A DNA stretch of 64,000 nt from Allobosea psychrotolerans (lineage in GTDB: Bacteria > Pseudomonadota > Alphaproteobacteria > Rhizobiales > Beijerinckiaceae). The notes under the pieces are model-generated. The model was not told where the DNA came from. It made no database searches and worked only from the letters and a program-made list of their open reading frames with translations. The position numbers were made by a program, and so were the translations under genes. Shown here one piece after another: positions 17,068 through 27,482 of the stretch. Where the stretch lies: the NCBI RefSeq assembly GCF_002917105.1, contig NZ_PQFZ01000008.1, forward strand, positions 176,943 through 240,942, given 5' to 3'. Numbering within the stretch: position 1 is the first letter of the stretch; each line of letters starts with the position of its first letter.

Positions 17068-18759
17068 TCAGCCGGCCACGCGCCTGGGTGACCCAGCCTG
17101 GGCCTTCGGCCGGATTTCGGCTCTGCCGATCAGGTGACCCTGCAGATAGGTCACCCCCCAATCGGTCAGCATCGTCGCCTGCAATTCGTCATCGACCCAT
17201 TCGGCGACGGTCTCGACACAGAGATGGCGGGCGAGGTCGATCAGCGTGCGCACATAGAAGCGATCGTCGGTCGAGCGGCGCAGATTCTGGGTGAAAGCGC
17301 CGTCGAGCTTGAGGATGTCGATCGGGAAGGCGCGCAGGTGCCTGAGCGAGGTGTGGCCTGCGCCGAAATCGTCGATCGCAATGCGCGCGCCCTGTTCCTT
17401 GATCTTGCCCAGCAGCTTGGTGATCCGCATCGGATCCTCGATCGTCGCCGTCTCCGTAACCTCGACGATCAGGCGCTTGGCCACGCCGCGCGCGGCATTG
17501 GTGCAGGCGAGGAAGGCATCGAGCCATTCGGGATCGGCAAGCGAGCGCGGCGAGACATTGACCGAGAGCGACAGCTCGGGATCGCCGGCGAGCATGTCGA
17601 CGGCAAGCTCGAGGACGCGGTGGTCGAACAGGCGGATCAGGCCGCGGCGCTCCAGCAGCGGAATCAACTCGGCTGGGGAGAAGAAGAGGCCGTTCTCGCC
17701 TTGGCCGACCCGCAGCAGCGCCTCATGGAAGGCGGTGTCGCGCTGGCGGGCGCGGACGATCGGTTGCAGCGCAAGCTGCACGCGCCGTTCGTTCAGGGCG
17801 GCCACGGCCTGCAGGTCAAAACCCTGTTGCGCCACGGCGGGTTCACGCATGTCGCTGCGCTTGGCTATGACGGCGGTGTCTATCGCGCCGGCCTTGGCGT
17901 TGGCGAGCGCATTCTCGGCACCAGCGACCAGGGGCCCTGCATGGCTCGAGAGGGTGGGCGCAATCGCTGCGCCGACGCGCAGGCGCACCAGGGCGATGCC
18001 GCGCGCGGTCTCGATGGCCGACTGCGCCACCGCCTTGATGAAGCGGCGTGCCGCCGCCTCGACCTGATTCTGCGGGCAGCCGGTGAGCAGGATGGCGAAG
18101 CGGTTGCCGGAATAGCGCACGAGATGGTCGCGCCGGCGCATCACCGAGCGCAGACGCTCCTGCACCACGCCGATGATCTCGTCGGTCGCCTCATGGCCGA
18201 AATCGTCGTTGAGGCGGGTCAGTTCGTCGATCGCCGCGATCAGCACGACGACGACGCGCTCGGCCGGCAGATGCTCGGCCAGGGCCAGTTCGACGCGCTC
18301 GACCAATGAGGTGCGGTCGCAGAGCTCGCCATGGTTGGCGCCGAGCTCGTCGGGCTTCACCGCGCGCTCCAGGCGCAGCACGCCGCGCGCGCTGGCAGGG
18401 CGGCCATCGACGCCGGCGAACCAGCGGCCGGCATCCTCGATCCACATCTTGCGGCCGGCAAGGTCGGCGGCGTAGCGGGTGCGGTAGACCACGCCCTCGC
18501 CCTGGTCCTGGCCGCTGGCCGAGAAGATCGCATCGTAGCGGCTGCGCCCGCTTCCGGGCTCGACCAGGCCGGCGAAGGAGAGGCCGCGGCTCATGATCGC
18601 TTCGGAAACGCCGGCGAGAACTTCATGCGCATTGGGACCCCAGCTCAGGGAGTCATGGGCGATGTCCCAGGTGTAGACGACCTCGCCGATCGAGGAGAGC
18701 AGGCTGCGCGGATCGATGTGGCAGTCGTCGCGGGGGCTGAGGATCGACGGCGCATGCAT
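17068..18759 (-). CDS. PAS–GGDEF(degenerate)–EAL cyclic-di-GMP phosphodiesterase
   Basis: A 563-residue cytosolic signalling protein. A PAS-like domain occupies about residues 18–130. A GGDEF-like domain at about 150–290 has SGNRF in place of GGDEF, so it is probably not a cyclase. The EAL domain at about 310–550 keeps EALLRV, the Asn segment SVNVSPRSL, IDDFGAGHTSLRHL, KLDG and ETVAEW. It probably hydrolyses c-di-GMP. No membrane segment. Neighbours do not reveal the controlled process. Confidence 0.9.
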   Translation of the reverse strand: MHAPSILSPRDDCHIDPRSLLSSIGEVVYTWDIAHDSLSWGPNAHEVLAGVSEAIMSRGLSFAGLVEPGSGRSRYDAIFSASGQDQGEGVVYRTRYAADLAGRKMWIEDAGRWFAGVDGRPASARGVLRLERAVKPDELGANHGELCDRTSLVERVELALAEHLPAERVVVVLIAAIDELTRLNDDFGHEATDEIIGVVQERLRSVMRRRDHLVRYSGNRFAILLTGCPQNQVEAAARRFIKAVAQSAIETARGIALVRLRVGAAIAPTLSSHAGPLVAGAENALANAKAGAIDTAVIAKRSDMREPAVAQQGFDLQAVAALNERRVQLALQPIVRARQRDTAFHEALLRVGQGENGLFFSPAELIPLLERRGLIRLFDHRVLELAVDMLAGDPELSLSVNVSPRSLADPEWLDAFLACTNAARGVAKRLIVEVTETATIEDPMRITKLLGKIKEQGARIAIDDFGAGHTSLRHLRAFPIDILKLDGAFTQNLRRSTDDRFYVRTLIDLARHLCVETVAEWVDDELQATMLTDWGVTYLQGHLIGRAEIRPKAQAGSPRRVAG

Positions 18760-18937
18760 CGGACGGGGGCCTCAATGGGGCTGTTCGAACGATGCGGAGC
18801 GATGCCGTCTCGTCCTGGCCCGGGCGGATCGGGACATGTTTCGAAACGATGCGGCTTTCAGCCTTAACGCGCCGTTAAGTTTGGCTGTAACTTTGCAAAT
18901 TCAGCTCCTAGACTGACCCAATGTTTCGGAGCGGGAC

Positions 18938-19162
18938 ATGACGGATTTCGACGATCAGAGCCGCAGCCGCGCCCCGTTCGCAGCCGATTCCGCATCCGAT
19001 CTCGCCATGGTGCTGCTGCAGCTCGCGGCCTGCCGGGCCGAGATCGGCCCCTTCGCCCGGTCGGGGCGGGAGACGCCGCGCGAGGCGGCGCGCGTCTATG
19101 AGGCGGCCCGAACCTCCAAGGCGACCCCGACTTTCAGGGATCGCAGGCCCGTGCGCCTCTGA
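18938..19162 (+). CDS. Small hypothetical protein
   Basis: A 74-residue protein rich in Ala and Arg, without recognised domain or signal peptide. GGAGCGGG stands shortly before the ATG. It is divergent from the EAL gene. No family recognised; coding status is uncertain because GC-rich DNA gives spurious frames. Confidence 0.4.
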   Translation: MTDFDDQSRSRAPFAADSASDLAMVLLQLAACRAEIGPFARSGRETPREAARVYEAARTSKATPTFRDRRPVRL

Positions 19163-19191
19163 CGGCAGCGTTCGTATTCTCGCGTTCGTAT

Positions 19192-19222
19192 CCAAAGAAA
19201 AAGCCGGCCTTGCGGCCGGCTT
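19192..19222 (-). terminator. Rho-independent terminator of rpmF
   Basis: Stem AAGCCGGCC (19201–19209), loop TTGC, stem GGCCGGCTT (19214–19222). On the minus strand the hairpin is followed by TTTTTCTTT, a good T-run, 47 bases after the rpmF stop. Confidence 0.85.
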
Positions 19223-19268
19223 GTTTCGTTAGCGTCGGGCGCAGAGCCCGCGCTGGGCAGTGAGGCGA

Positions 19269-19454
19269 TCAGGCCTCGGCCTTGACCTTCAGGACCTGGC
19301 GGCCGCGATACATGCCGCTCTTCAGATCGACATGGTGCGGGCGGCGCAGTTCGCCGGAGTTCTTGTCTTCGATATAGGTGGGCTGCTTCAGCGCGTCGGC
19401 CGAGCGGCGCATGCCACGCTTCGACGGCGACGTCTTTCTCTTCGGAACGGCCAT
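19269..19454 (-). CDS. rpmF: 50S ribosomal protein L32
   Basis: A 61-residue ribosomal protein with the typical L32 N-terminus [19 protein letters not shown] and a basic, His-containing middle (RRPHHVDL). This is the cysteine-free alphaproteobacterial form. The ATG at 19454 gives the family's exact N-terminus. It has its own terminator and stands alone, downstream of mtgA. Confidence 0.97.
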   Translation of the reverse strand: MAVPKRKTSPSKRGMRRSADALKQPTYIEDKNSGELRRPHHVDLKSGMYRGRQVLKVKAEA

Positions 19455-19628
19455 AGTAATCTCCATCGTGCCGCCGTCCGGAAGCGCTTGGCTCAAGGCC
19501 GCGCTGCCGTCACGACGACGGATCAATCTCGTGAGGCGTTGCCCATACACGCTGCGGCGCGCGCTGGCTAGAGCGGGATGCGAAAAAGTCGCAAGCCCGC
19601 CTGTGAATTCGAGTCCACAGCGTCTGGA

Positions 19629-20348
19629 TCAGTCCATATCCTCCTCGCCCACGGGCACCGCGCAGTTGGCGAGCGCGCCCAATTGTCCGACGCGCCGCTG
19701 CACGCGCGCCGCCCCGGCCTGCAGGCTGCGGCTCGGCCGGCCGGGATCGCGGGCGCTCGGATTCGGCAGGGCGGCGGCGAGCCTGGAGGCTTCCGGCCCG
19801 GTCAGCCCTGCCGCCGACTTCTTGAAATAGCGCTGGGCCGCGGCCTCCGCGCCGAACAGCCCATCGCCCCATTCGGCGACGTTGAGATAGACCTCGATGA
19901 CGCGTTGCTTCGGCCAGGCGAGGTCGATCGCCAGCGCCAGCGGAATTTCCAGCGCCTTGCGGATATAGGAGCGGCCGGGCCAGAGGAAGAGGTTCTTGGC
20001 GGTCTGCATGGTCAGGGTCGAGGCGCCTCGGCTGGGCCCGTCCTCATCGTCGAGCACCGTGTTGAGTTCGATCCAGTCGACGCCGGAATGGGCGCAGAAG
20101 CGCTGATCCTCGGCGGCGATCACGGAGCGGATCAGGGCCGATGAAATCTGATCGAGCGGCACCCAATGCCGTTCGACCGGCTGCAGCGTCAGCCAGCGCG
20201 CGATCATCAGGGTCGATGGCGCCGGAATGAAACGATACAGCAGGAGGCCCAGTGCCAGCACGATCAGCAGACTGAGGACGAGCCGACCGATCCAGCGAAT
20301 CAGGCGCGCGAAAAACCCGCGCCGCGCCGTCCGCTCTCCTGCCGCCAT
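19629..20348 (-). CDS. mtgA: Monofunctional peptidoglycan glycosyltransferase
   Basis: A 239-residue family-51 glycosyltransferase that polymerises lipid II into glycan strands. One N-terminal membrane anchor lies at about residues 18–40 (LVLSLLIVLALGLLLYRF). The catalytic segment AAEDQRFCAHSGVDW follows at about 98, then GASTLTMQTAKNLFLW and the second-motif region VIEVYLNVAEWG. No transpeptidase domain, as expected. The ATG at 20348 gives normal family length; an in-frame TTG at 20408 is less likely. Confidence 0.93.
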   Translation of the reverse strand: MAAGERTARRGFFARLIRWIGRLVLSLLIVLALGLLLYRFIPAPSTLMIARWLTLQPVERHWVPLDQISSALIRSVIAAEDQRFCAHSGVDWIELNTVLDDEDGPSRGASTLTMQTAKNLFLWPGRSYIRKALEIPLALAIDLAWPKQRVIEVYLNVAEWGDGLFGAEAAAQRYFKKSAAGLTGPEASRLAAALPNPSARDPGRPSRSLQAGAARVQRRVGQLGALANCAVPVGEEDMD

Positions 20349-20504
20349 GCCCTTACGCCCCCTTGGCTTGCTGCCCCTTGGCTTGACGGTGCCGGCTGGC
20401 TCCGGCAATCGGGGCTCTCATCACTTGTCGAGGGCAGGCTTCATGCGAGACACCGGTTGTCGCCGTCCCGCATCCCGCGCTCACGGCGAATGCGAGATTC
20501 GCGC

Positions 20505-21455
20505 ATGAGTTCCGCCCTGCCCACCGCCGAGACCGGCGACCTTGCCTCCAGCCTCGCACGGACGGCGCAGGCGATCGAGTCCCTGTTGGAGGCTCTGCTG
20601 TCGGCTGCACCGCGCGACAGCGAGATCGCCCGGCCGGAGCCCTTGCTCTCGGCCATGCGCCATGGCGCTCTCGGCGGGGGCAAGCGGCTGCGGCCCTTCC
20701 TGACGGTCGAGACTGCGCGGCTGCTGCGTGGCGATGCGGGCCAGGCGCTGCGGGCAGGTGCGGCGGTCGAGCTCGTGCATTGCTACTCGCTGGTCCATGA
20801 CGACCTGCCGGCGATGGATGATGACGACACACGCCGTGGCCGGCCGACCGTGCACAAGGCCTATGACGAGGCGACAGCGATCCTGGCCGGCGACAGCCTG
20901 CTGACGCTGGCCTTCGACGTGATGGCGGATGAGGCGACGCATCCTTCGGGCGAGATCCGCGCGGCGCTCGTGCTGGCCCTGGCGCGCGCCTCGGGGTTAG
21001 GGGGCATGGCGGGCGGGCAGATGCTCGACCTCGCGGCGGAAGGCCGCTTCGACGGCGGCCGGCCGCGCAGCCTCACCGAGGCCGAAATCCGCCGGCTGCA
21101 GGCGATGAAGACCGGCGCCCTGCTGGCGGCGAGCGTCGAGATCGGTGCGCTGATCGCAGGCGCCGCGCCCGAGGCGCGCGCCGCGCTGGTCGGCTACGGC
21201 CGAGCGCTGGGCGCCGCCTTCCAGGTGGCCGATGACATCCTCGACATCGAGGCCACGCCCGAAGCGCTCGGCAAGGCGACGGCGAAGGACCAGGACAGGG
21301 GCAAGGCGACGCTGGTTTCCGTGCTGGGGCTGGACGCGGCGAAGCGCGAGCGCGACCGCTTGAGCGCCGAGGCCATCGCGGCGCTGGCCGGCTTCGGGCC
21401 GGAGGCGGATGTCCTGCGCGCGGCGGCGCGTTTCGCGGCTGAGCGGACAAGCTAG
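20505..21455 (+). CDS. ispA: Farnesyl/geranylgeranyl diphosphate synthase (IspA type)
   Basis: A 316-residue trans-prenyl diphosphate synthase. First Asp-rich motif DDLPAMD at residues 99–105 and second DDILD at about 246–250, with GGGKRLRP at 57–64 for IPP binding. It makes a short-chain prenyl diphosphate for quinones, hopanoids or undecaprenol. Chain length (C15 or C20) cannot be fixed by eye. ATG at 20505 chosen; divergent from mtgA. Confidence 0.9.
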   Translation: MSSALPTAETGDLASSLARTAQAIESLLEALLSAAPRDSEIARPEPLLSAMRHGALGGGKRLRPFLTVETARLLRGDAGQALRAGAAVELVHCYSLVHDDLPAMDDDDTRRGRPTVHKAYDEATAILAGDSLLTLAFDVMADEATHPSGEIRAALVLALARASGLGGMAGGQMLDLAAEGRFDGGRPRSLTEAEIRRLQAMKTGALLAASVEIGALIAGAAPEARAALVGYGRALGAAFQVADDILDIEATPEALGKATAKDQDRGKATLVSVLGLDAAKRERDRLSAEAIAALAGFGPEADVLRAAARFAAERTS

Positions 21456-21472
21456 CGCTGGAGATCAGGCGC

Positions 21473-21576
21473 GGAACCACCCGTCATCCTGGGTGCCTCA
21501 AGGGCTCCCGGGATCCATTGGAGAGACGCTGCGTTCCGCGCCGCCTCGCGCCTCGTCCAGGATCACGTGTTGTTCC
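21473..21576. repeat. GGAACCAC-ended palindrome, CCTGGG family, decayed
   Basis: Left end GGAACCACCCGTCATCCTGGG; inner CCCGGGATCCATTGGAG; right end CCAGGATCACGTGTTGTTCC, a decayed form of the consensus right terminus. Fills the gap between convergent ispA and the next gene. Confidence 0.75.
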
Positions 21577-21609
21577 ACGCCGCGGGCCGCACGCCTTAAA
21601 GCGAAAGCC

Positions 21610-22839
21610 TCAGCGCCAGCGGCCGAAGGCGTCGGCCAGGGTCTGGCTGCCCGGGAAGCCCTTTTCGAAGGTCAGGATGCCGCGCTTGCCCGAGGCGAAG
21701 CGGATCGGCACGTCGATCCAGTTGCGGTTCAGGATCAGATCGAGATTGCGCTCGACCTCTACAGGCACGTTCGACAGGGCCGCGACGAAGAGGTTTTCGC
21801 CAAGCGCCGAATTGATCGCCGACAAGGGCGCGCCGCGCTCGTTCTCGTCGGTCTTGAACTGCGGCACGCCGATCTCGCGAATGGTCTCCGGCGCCGTCGT
21901 GCCCGTATTGGTGAAGCGCAGGCCGATGATGTGCGAAGCCGGAAAGGCCGGATCGGTATTGCGGCGGATGGTGAAGTCGAGCCCGATGCCGGCCTCCGGC
22001 ACCTCGATCGTGGCGCGTACGATCGTCTCGACCGGCCGACCGGGCCCGGCGCTCTCGCTGTCCAACCGCCAGAAGACGCGACCGTTCACGGCGCGCGGCT
22101 GCTGCGGGCTCTCGGGAACCTCGGTGTAGAGAATGGCGCGCTGCGCGACGGCGACCTCGCTGCCCTGCGCGGCTGCGCCGGCGTTGCTGTTCGGCCGGGT
22201 CTGCGGCGGCGCTCCGGCATCGCCGACGCGGTCGTTCAGCTTGCCCGTGGCGTCGGGTTGCGGCGGCTGGGCCGGCGTCTCGACATGGCTGCGCGCCGTA
22301 TTCTCGGGCGGCCTGATCTTGTTGACGTAATAGGCGGCGGCCGCGATCGCCGCCACCGCGATGGCGACGCCGCCGCCGACGATGGCGGTGCGGACATGGC
22401 CGGGATTGAGGCGGCGCTCGCGCCGGGGCGCGACGCGAGGGCGGATCGTCTGCTGCTCGGGGACTTCCGGCAGCGGATTCTCGAAGCGCCCGTCATCCTG
22501 GGTTTGCTCGGGCTCCGGCTCCGCGCGCGCCATGGCGGCCGGAGGCGTCGTGACCTCCCTGCGGGCCGGCTCGGGCGTGATGGCGGGGCGGAAGACCGGC
22601 CCGGCCTGGGCCGGCGGCTGTGCCGGGCCCTCGCCGTAATCGGCCTCGATCTTCGCCACGGCCTCGTCGAGCGAGAGCCGCTCGCGCATGATCTCGGCTT
22701 CGCCGAGCGGTGGGTCGAGGCTGCGCAACTGCGCGACGAGCGCGGTCCTGGCGCGGTCATAGACGGCCCGCCGCGCCGCAGACGACTTGTCGGGCAACCC
22801 AGCGATCGCGCGTGCCAGGATGGGATAGAAATCGGCCAT
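21610..22839 (-). CDS. Single-pass membrane protein of unknown function
   Basis: A 409-residue protein with a cytosolic N-terminal part of about 155 residues (starting ADFYPILARAIAGLP and rich in Pro/Glu), one membrane helix at about 156–176 (IVGGGVAIAVAAIAAAAYYV) and an extracytoplasmic C-terminal domain of about 200 residues ending with repeated beta-strand-like segments. I recognise similar uncharacterised proteins next to purA in Hyphomicrobiales but no function. The ATG at 22839 is preferred to a GTG three codons earlier. Confidence 0.8.
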   Translation of the reverse strand: MADFYPILARAIAGLPDKSSAARRAVYDRARTALVAQLRSLDPPLGEAEIMRERLSLDEAVAKIEADYGEGPAQPPAQAGPVFRPAITPEPARREVTTPPAAMARAEPEPEQTQDDGRFENPLPEVPEQQTIRPRVAPRRERRLNPGHVRTAIVGGGVAIAVAAIAAAAYYVNKIRPPENTARSHVETPAQPPQPDATGKLNDRVGDAGAPPQTRPNSNAGAAAQGSEVAVAQRAILYTEVPESPQQPRAVNGRVFWRLDSESAGPGRPVETIVRATIEVPEAGIGLDFTIRRNTDPAFPASHIIGLRFTNTGTTAPETIREIGVPQFKTDENERGAPLSAINSALGENLFVAALSNVPVEVERNLDLILNRNWIDVPIRFASGKRGILTFEKGFPGSQTLADAFGRWR

Positions 22840-22870
22840 TGGCCTCACTTGTCGATGTTGGCTGGTCCCG

Positions 22871-24163
<1,293 letters not shown>

Positions 24164-24217
24164 GGTCCAGGTGTCCTGCTGTCTTGCCTGTTTGATCCCA
24201 CGCAAGCGCCGCGCACA

Positions 24218-24246
24218 TGAAAAACCCCGGCGCAAGACCGGGGTTT
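24218..24246 (-). terminator. Rho-independent terminator after the AraC gene
   Basis: Arms AAACCCCGG (24222–24230) and CCGGGGTTT (24238–24246) with a 7-base loop. On the minus strand the T-run GTTTTTC follows the stem. It separates the AraC-type gene from purA. Confidence 0.8.
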
Positions 24247-24376
24247 GTAAGGCAGGTTCTTGCAGGCCCTCATGAGGCAACACTGCGGCGAGGTCAAGGC
24301 TGTGCATATCCGACGTCGCTGGTTGCCGGGTTCGTGGCGGCGTCAGGCGCCCGGGGAATACAGGTTCCGGTGTCGC

Positions 24377-25198
24377 TCAGCCCGGCAGCGCGCGGCGCAT
24401 ATAGGCGCGTGGCGGGGTTCCCAGGCGGCGCGTGAACATCGTGGTGAAGGCGGCGACATTGTCATAGCCCGCCAGCATGGCGATCTGCGTCACCGGAGCA
24501 CCGGCGGCGAGCTTAGGCAGGCAGGCGAACAGGCAGGCCTGCTGGCGCCATGCCGCGAAGCTGAGGCCGGTTTCGCGCAGGAAGAAGCGCGTGAAGGTGC
24601 GCCGGCTCATCGCCAGCCTGTCGGCCCATTGGTCGAGACGCAGATGGGCCGAGGGCGCTTCCATGAAGGCCCGGCACAGCTCCGCGAGCCGGGCGTCGCT
24701 GGGAAAGGGCAGGCCGAGCGGCCGGGGTGCCAGGGTCGAGACCTCCTCGGCGAGCAGGTCGAGCACCAGTTGCGATTTGCGGCCCTCCACCCCGGCATCG
24801 TGCAGGCGAATCGCCTCGATGATCAGGCTGCGCACGAGCTGCGTGACCGCGAGCACCTGCAGGAAACGCTTGGCGAGCGCATCGTCGCCGGGCAGCAGAT
24901 AGACCGACCGCATGCTGACATCGCTCATCATCTCGACGGAATGTTCGAGACGCGGCGGAATCAGCAAGGCGTGGCCGGGCGGGATCATCCATCCTCCGAT
25001 CCCGGTCGCGACGAACACGACGCCGGAGAAGACGCACAGCAGCTGGACGTGCCTGTGGCTGTGCGGCGGCACGGTGTAGCCGGCTGGATCATCCGAGCGA
25101 TGCACGATCACGCTGCTGCCGGCATGGAAGATCTTGCCGACACTGTGCCGGTGGCTCTCGTCGAGCGCCGCGACCGTCGGCGCCGGCAGCTTTGTCAT
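24377..25198 (-). CDS. AraC-family transcriptional regulator, cupin type
   Basis: A 273-residue regulator with an N-terminal cupin-like sensor (PPHSHRHVQLL at about 45–55, then GWMIPPGHALLIPP) and a C-terminal double HTH (LDQWADRLAMSRRTFTRFFLRETG and VTQIAMLAGYDNVAAFTTMF). It is divergent from an Fsr-type MFS exporter, the usual arrangement for this regulator subgroup, so it probably controls that exporter. The inducer is unknown. Confidence 0.92.
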   Translation of the reverse strand: MTKLPAPTVAALDESHRHSVGKIFHAGSSVIVHRSDDPAGYTVPPHSHRHVQLLCVFSGVVFVATGIGGWMIPPGHALLIPPRLEHSVEMMSDVSMRSVYLLPGDDALAKRFLQVLAVTQLVRSLIIEAIRLHDAGVEGRKSQLVLDLLAEEVSTLAPRPLGLPFPSDARLAELCRAFMEAPSAHLRLDQWADRLAMSRRTFTRFFLRETGLSFAAWRQQACLFACLPKLAAGAPVTQIAMLAGYDNVAAFTTMFTRRLGTPPRAYMRRALPG

Positions 25199-25242
25199 AT
25201 CTTTAGCTTCGTCATAACCTTGGCCCAATCGCGAAAGTTTTT

Positions 25243-25266
25243 GACCAAAACACGAATGAAGGTCAG
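25243..25266. promoter_or_regulatory. Candidate operator between araC-type gene and MFS gene
   Basis: Inverted repeat TGACC–14 bases–GGTCA in the 132-base divergent gap, about 65 bases before the MFS start. A plausible site for the neighbouring regulator, but short and unproven. Confidence 0.35.
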
Positions 25267-25330
25267 CGGCAAGGCCTGTAGAAGGAGTCCGGCATGGCGC
25301 GCCGAATGGCGGCGCGAAAGAGGTTTCGAG

Positions 25331-26530
25331 ATGGTTGCGGCATTTCCGGGGGCTGAGCCCCGCATCGAGAAGACGACGACGTCGATCCTGCTGGCGGTGA
25401 GCTTCTGTCATCTGCTCAACGACCTGATGCAGTCGCTGCTCGCTTCGCTTTATCCGCTGTTCAAGGCGAATTACGCGCTCGACTTCGTCCAGATCGGGCT
25501 TCTGACCATGGCCTTCCAGGTCACGGCGTCGCTGCTGCAGCCTCTCGTGGGCATGGCGACCGACCGCTGGCCGATGCCCTATTCCCTGCCTGCCGGCATG
25601 GGCTCGACCTTCCTCGGCCTGATCCTGCTCGGCAATGCCGGCAATTTCGCGCTGCTGGTGATGGCGGCCTGCCTGATCGGGCTCGGCTCGGCGATCTTCC
25701 ATCCGGAGGCGTCGCGGGTGGCCCGGCTGGGTTCCGGCGGCCGGCACGGGCTGGCGCAGTCGCTCTTCCAGGTCGGCGGTAATATGGGCTCGGCGATGGG
25801 GCCGCTGCTGGCCGCCTTCATCATCCTGCCTTTCGGCCAGGGCAGCGTCGCCTGGCTGTCGGGCGTCGCGATGCTGGGAGTCGTCGTGCTCTGGCGTGTC
25901 GGGGCGTGGTATGCGGCCCATCGCAAGCAGAATGCGGGCAAGCCCGCTGCAAGCCGCGCCTTGCCGTTGCCGCAGGGGCGGGTCGCCATCGCCTTCGGCA
26001 TCCTCGTGCTGCTGACCGCGACGAAGAACGTCTACATGGCCAGCATCTCCAGCTATTTCACCTTCTACGTCATCGACCAGTTCGGGCTCGGCGTGCGCGA
26101 GGCGCAGCTCATGCTGTTCCTGTTCCTGGCCGCGGCTGCGGCCGGAACCTTCCTCGGCGGGCCGATCGGCGACAGGCTGGGCGCGCGCTTCGTGATCTGG
26201 TTCTCGATCCTGGGCGTCATCCCCTTCGCCCTGCTGCTGCCTTACGCCAACCTGTTCTGGACGGGCGTGCTCAGCGTGGTCATCGGGCTGATCTTCGCCT
26301 CGGCCTTCTCGGCCATCGTGGTGTTCGCGCAGGAGCTGGTGCCTGGGCGTGTCGGGCTGATCGCGGGCGTGTTCTTCGGCTTCGCCTTCGGGGCCGGCGG
26401 GCTGGGGGCGGCGCTGCTCGGCGACTTCGCCGATACGCATGGCATCGCCTTCGTCTACCGCATCTGCTCCTACCTGCCGCTGCTGGGGCTGCTCACCATC
26501 CTGCTGCCGCGCCTTCCGCGCGCGGGGTAG
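25331..26530 (+). CDS. MFS exporter, fosmidomycin-resistance (Fsr) type, second copy
   Basis: A 399-residue twelve-helix transporter, clearly paralogous to 7958–9166: helix 1 SFCHLLNDLMQSLLASLYPL, LGSAIFHPEASR and FQVGGNMG match position for position. The ATG at 25331 has AAAGAGG eight bases upstream; in-frame starts further up lie in the promoter region shared with the AraC gene. Substrate unknown; probably induced through the divergent AraC regulator. Confidence 0.92.
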   Translation: MVAAFPGAEPRIEKTTTSILLAVSFCHLLNDLMQSLLASLYPLFKANYALDFVQIGLLTMAFQVTASLLQPLVGMATDRWPMPYSLPAGMGSTFLGLILLGNAGNFALLVMAACLIGLGSAIFHPEASRVARLGSGGRHGLAQSLFQVGGNMGSAMGPLLAAFIILPFGQGSVAWLSGVAMLGVVVLWRVGAWYAAHRKQNAGKPAASRALPLPQGRVAIAFGILVLLTATKNVYMASISSYFTFYVIDQFGLGVREAQLMLFLFLAAAAAGTFLGGPIGDRLGARFVIWFSILGVIPFALLLPYANLFWTGVLSVVIGLIFASAFSAIVVFAQELVPGRVGLIAGVFFGFAFGAGGLGAALLGDFADTHGIAFVYRICSYLPLLGLLTILLPRLPRAG

Positions 26531-26586
26531 GGGCTGGCCGCTCCGGCTGCAGCGGAGGGCGTCATCCGGAGCGGCTGCGGCTGGGC

Positions 26587-26660
26587 ATCCTGCTCTCGCT
26601 CTTGGATGAGAGGCGGATTCAGATCCCGGATGGGATCACTTCGTGATTCCATCCGGGATC
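26587..26660. repeat. Dispersed repeat plus inverted repeat
   Basis: Bases 26587–26623 (ATCCTGCTCTCGCTCTTGG…) match 39014–39050 at 34 of 37 positions. Directly after, 26622–26660 forms a hairpin with 18-base arms (GATCCCGGATGGGATCAC / GTGATTCCATCCGGGATC, one mismatch) around TTC. It may stop transcription from the MFS gene. Confidence 0.75.
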
Positions 26661-26706
26661 ATCCGGCTCTATGCCGGCAGCTCTCTCCAGCCGCCGGAGC
26701 TCCCGC

Positions 26707-27285
26707 ATGAAGACGCTCGCCATCTCGACCCTGACGATCTGCGGCATCGACGAATTGCCGGCGCAGAGCGAGCGCCGCGTCACCCATGTCCTGTCCCTGC
26801 TCGATCCGGGCCTGGCGGAGCTCGATGCCTTCGGCGCCTATGGCGAGCATCACCGCGTCACCCTGCGCTTCCACGACATCCTCGGTCCCTCGCCGGGCTA
26901 TACCCATCCGCAGCCGAAGCATGTCGAGGCGATCCTGGGCTTTGGCGAGAGCCTGCGGGAGGGCGTGGCCGGCCGCGTCGAGGGCCATCTCCTGGTGCAT
27001 TGCCATATGGGCATTTCGCGCTCGACCGCCGCGATGCTGGCGCTGATGGCGCAAAACGACAGCGAGGCGAGCGAGGACGAATTGTTCGACCGTCTGCGCG
27101 GCGTGCGCCCGCAAGCCTGGCCGAATTCGGTGATGATCGGCTTTGCCGACGAGCAGCTCGACCGTGGCGGGCGACTGGTCGAAGCGCTGCGCCGCCATTA
27201 CGGCCACCAGCTCAAGGTCCAGCCGCAGTATCAGGACTGGATGACCCGGCTCGGCCGGCAGAGCGAGCTCGACATGGCGCTGTGA
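26707..27285 (+). CDS. Tyrosine/dual-specificity phosphatase-like protein
   Basis: A 192-residue protein with the CX5R phosphatase signature HCHMGISRS (Cys99, Arg105) and a possible general-acid Asp upstream (HDILGPSPGY). Such proteins dephosphorylate phospho-tyrosine or phospho-sugar substrates. The ATG at 26707 follows GGAG. No signal peptide. Neighbours give no substrate hint. Confidence 0.85.
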   Translation: MKTLAISTLTICGIDELPAQSERRVTHVLSLLDPGLAELDAFGAYGEHHRVTLRFHDILGPSPGYTHPQPKHVEAILGFGESLREGVAGRVEGHLLVHCHMGISRSTAAMLALMAQNDSEASEDELFDRLRGVRPQAWPNSVMIGFADEQLDRGGRLVEALRRHYGHQLKVQPQYQDWMTRLGRQSELDMAL

Positions 27286-27311
27286 GCGCCGGTTTGTATT
27301 GGGCCCTCGCT

Positions 27312-27449
27312 GTCATTCCGGGGCGGCCCGTAGGGCCGAGCCCGGAACCCGCGGCCGGGTGAGCGCCCAAAACGATCGGTGGCCGGAGGGCCCAGTCGTC
27401 GGTTCCGGGTTCATGCCTGCGGCATGCCCCGGAATGACGGCGTGGTTCC
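27312..27449. repeat. GTCAT…ATGAC palindrome, TTCCGGGG family
   Basis: GTCATTCCGGGGCGGCCC at left and CCCCGGAATGACGGCGTGG followed by TTCC at right, with GAGCCCGGAACCC / GGTTCCGGGTTC as inner arms. Same family as 34674–34808 and 57200–57354. Lies between two convergent genes. Confidence 0.85.
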
Positions 27450-27482
27450 GAGGACGGTCGAATAGGCAGTTCAGCTGCCGCT

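Noticed and set aside
24260..25330. N-terminal extension of the second Fsr gene
   Set aside because: It lies antisense to the AraC gene; transporter homology begins near ATG 25331.
25199..26440. N-terminal extension of the AraC gene through the MFS gene
   Set aside because: The extra part is antisense to the MFS gene; the cupin domain starts near ATG 25198.
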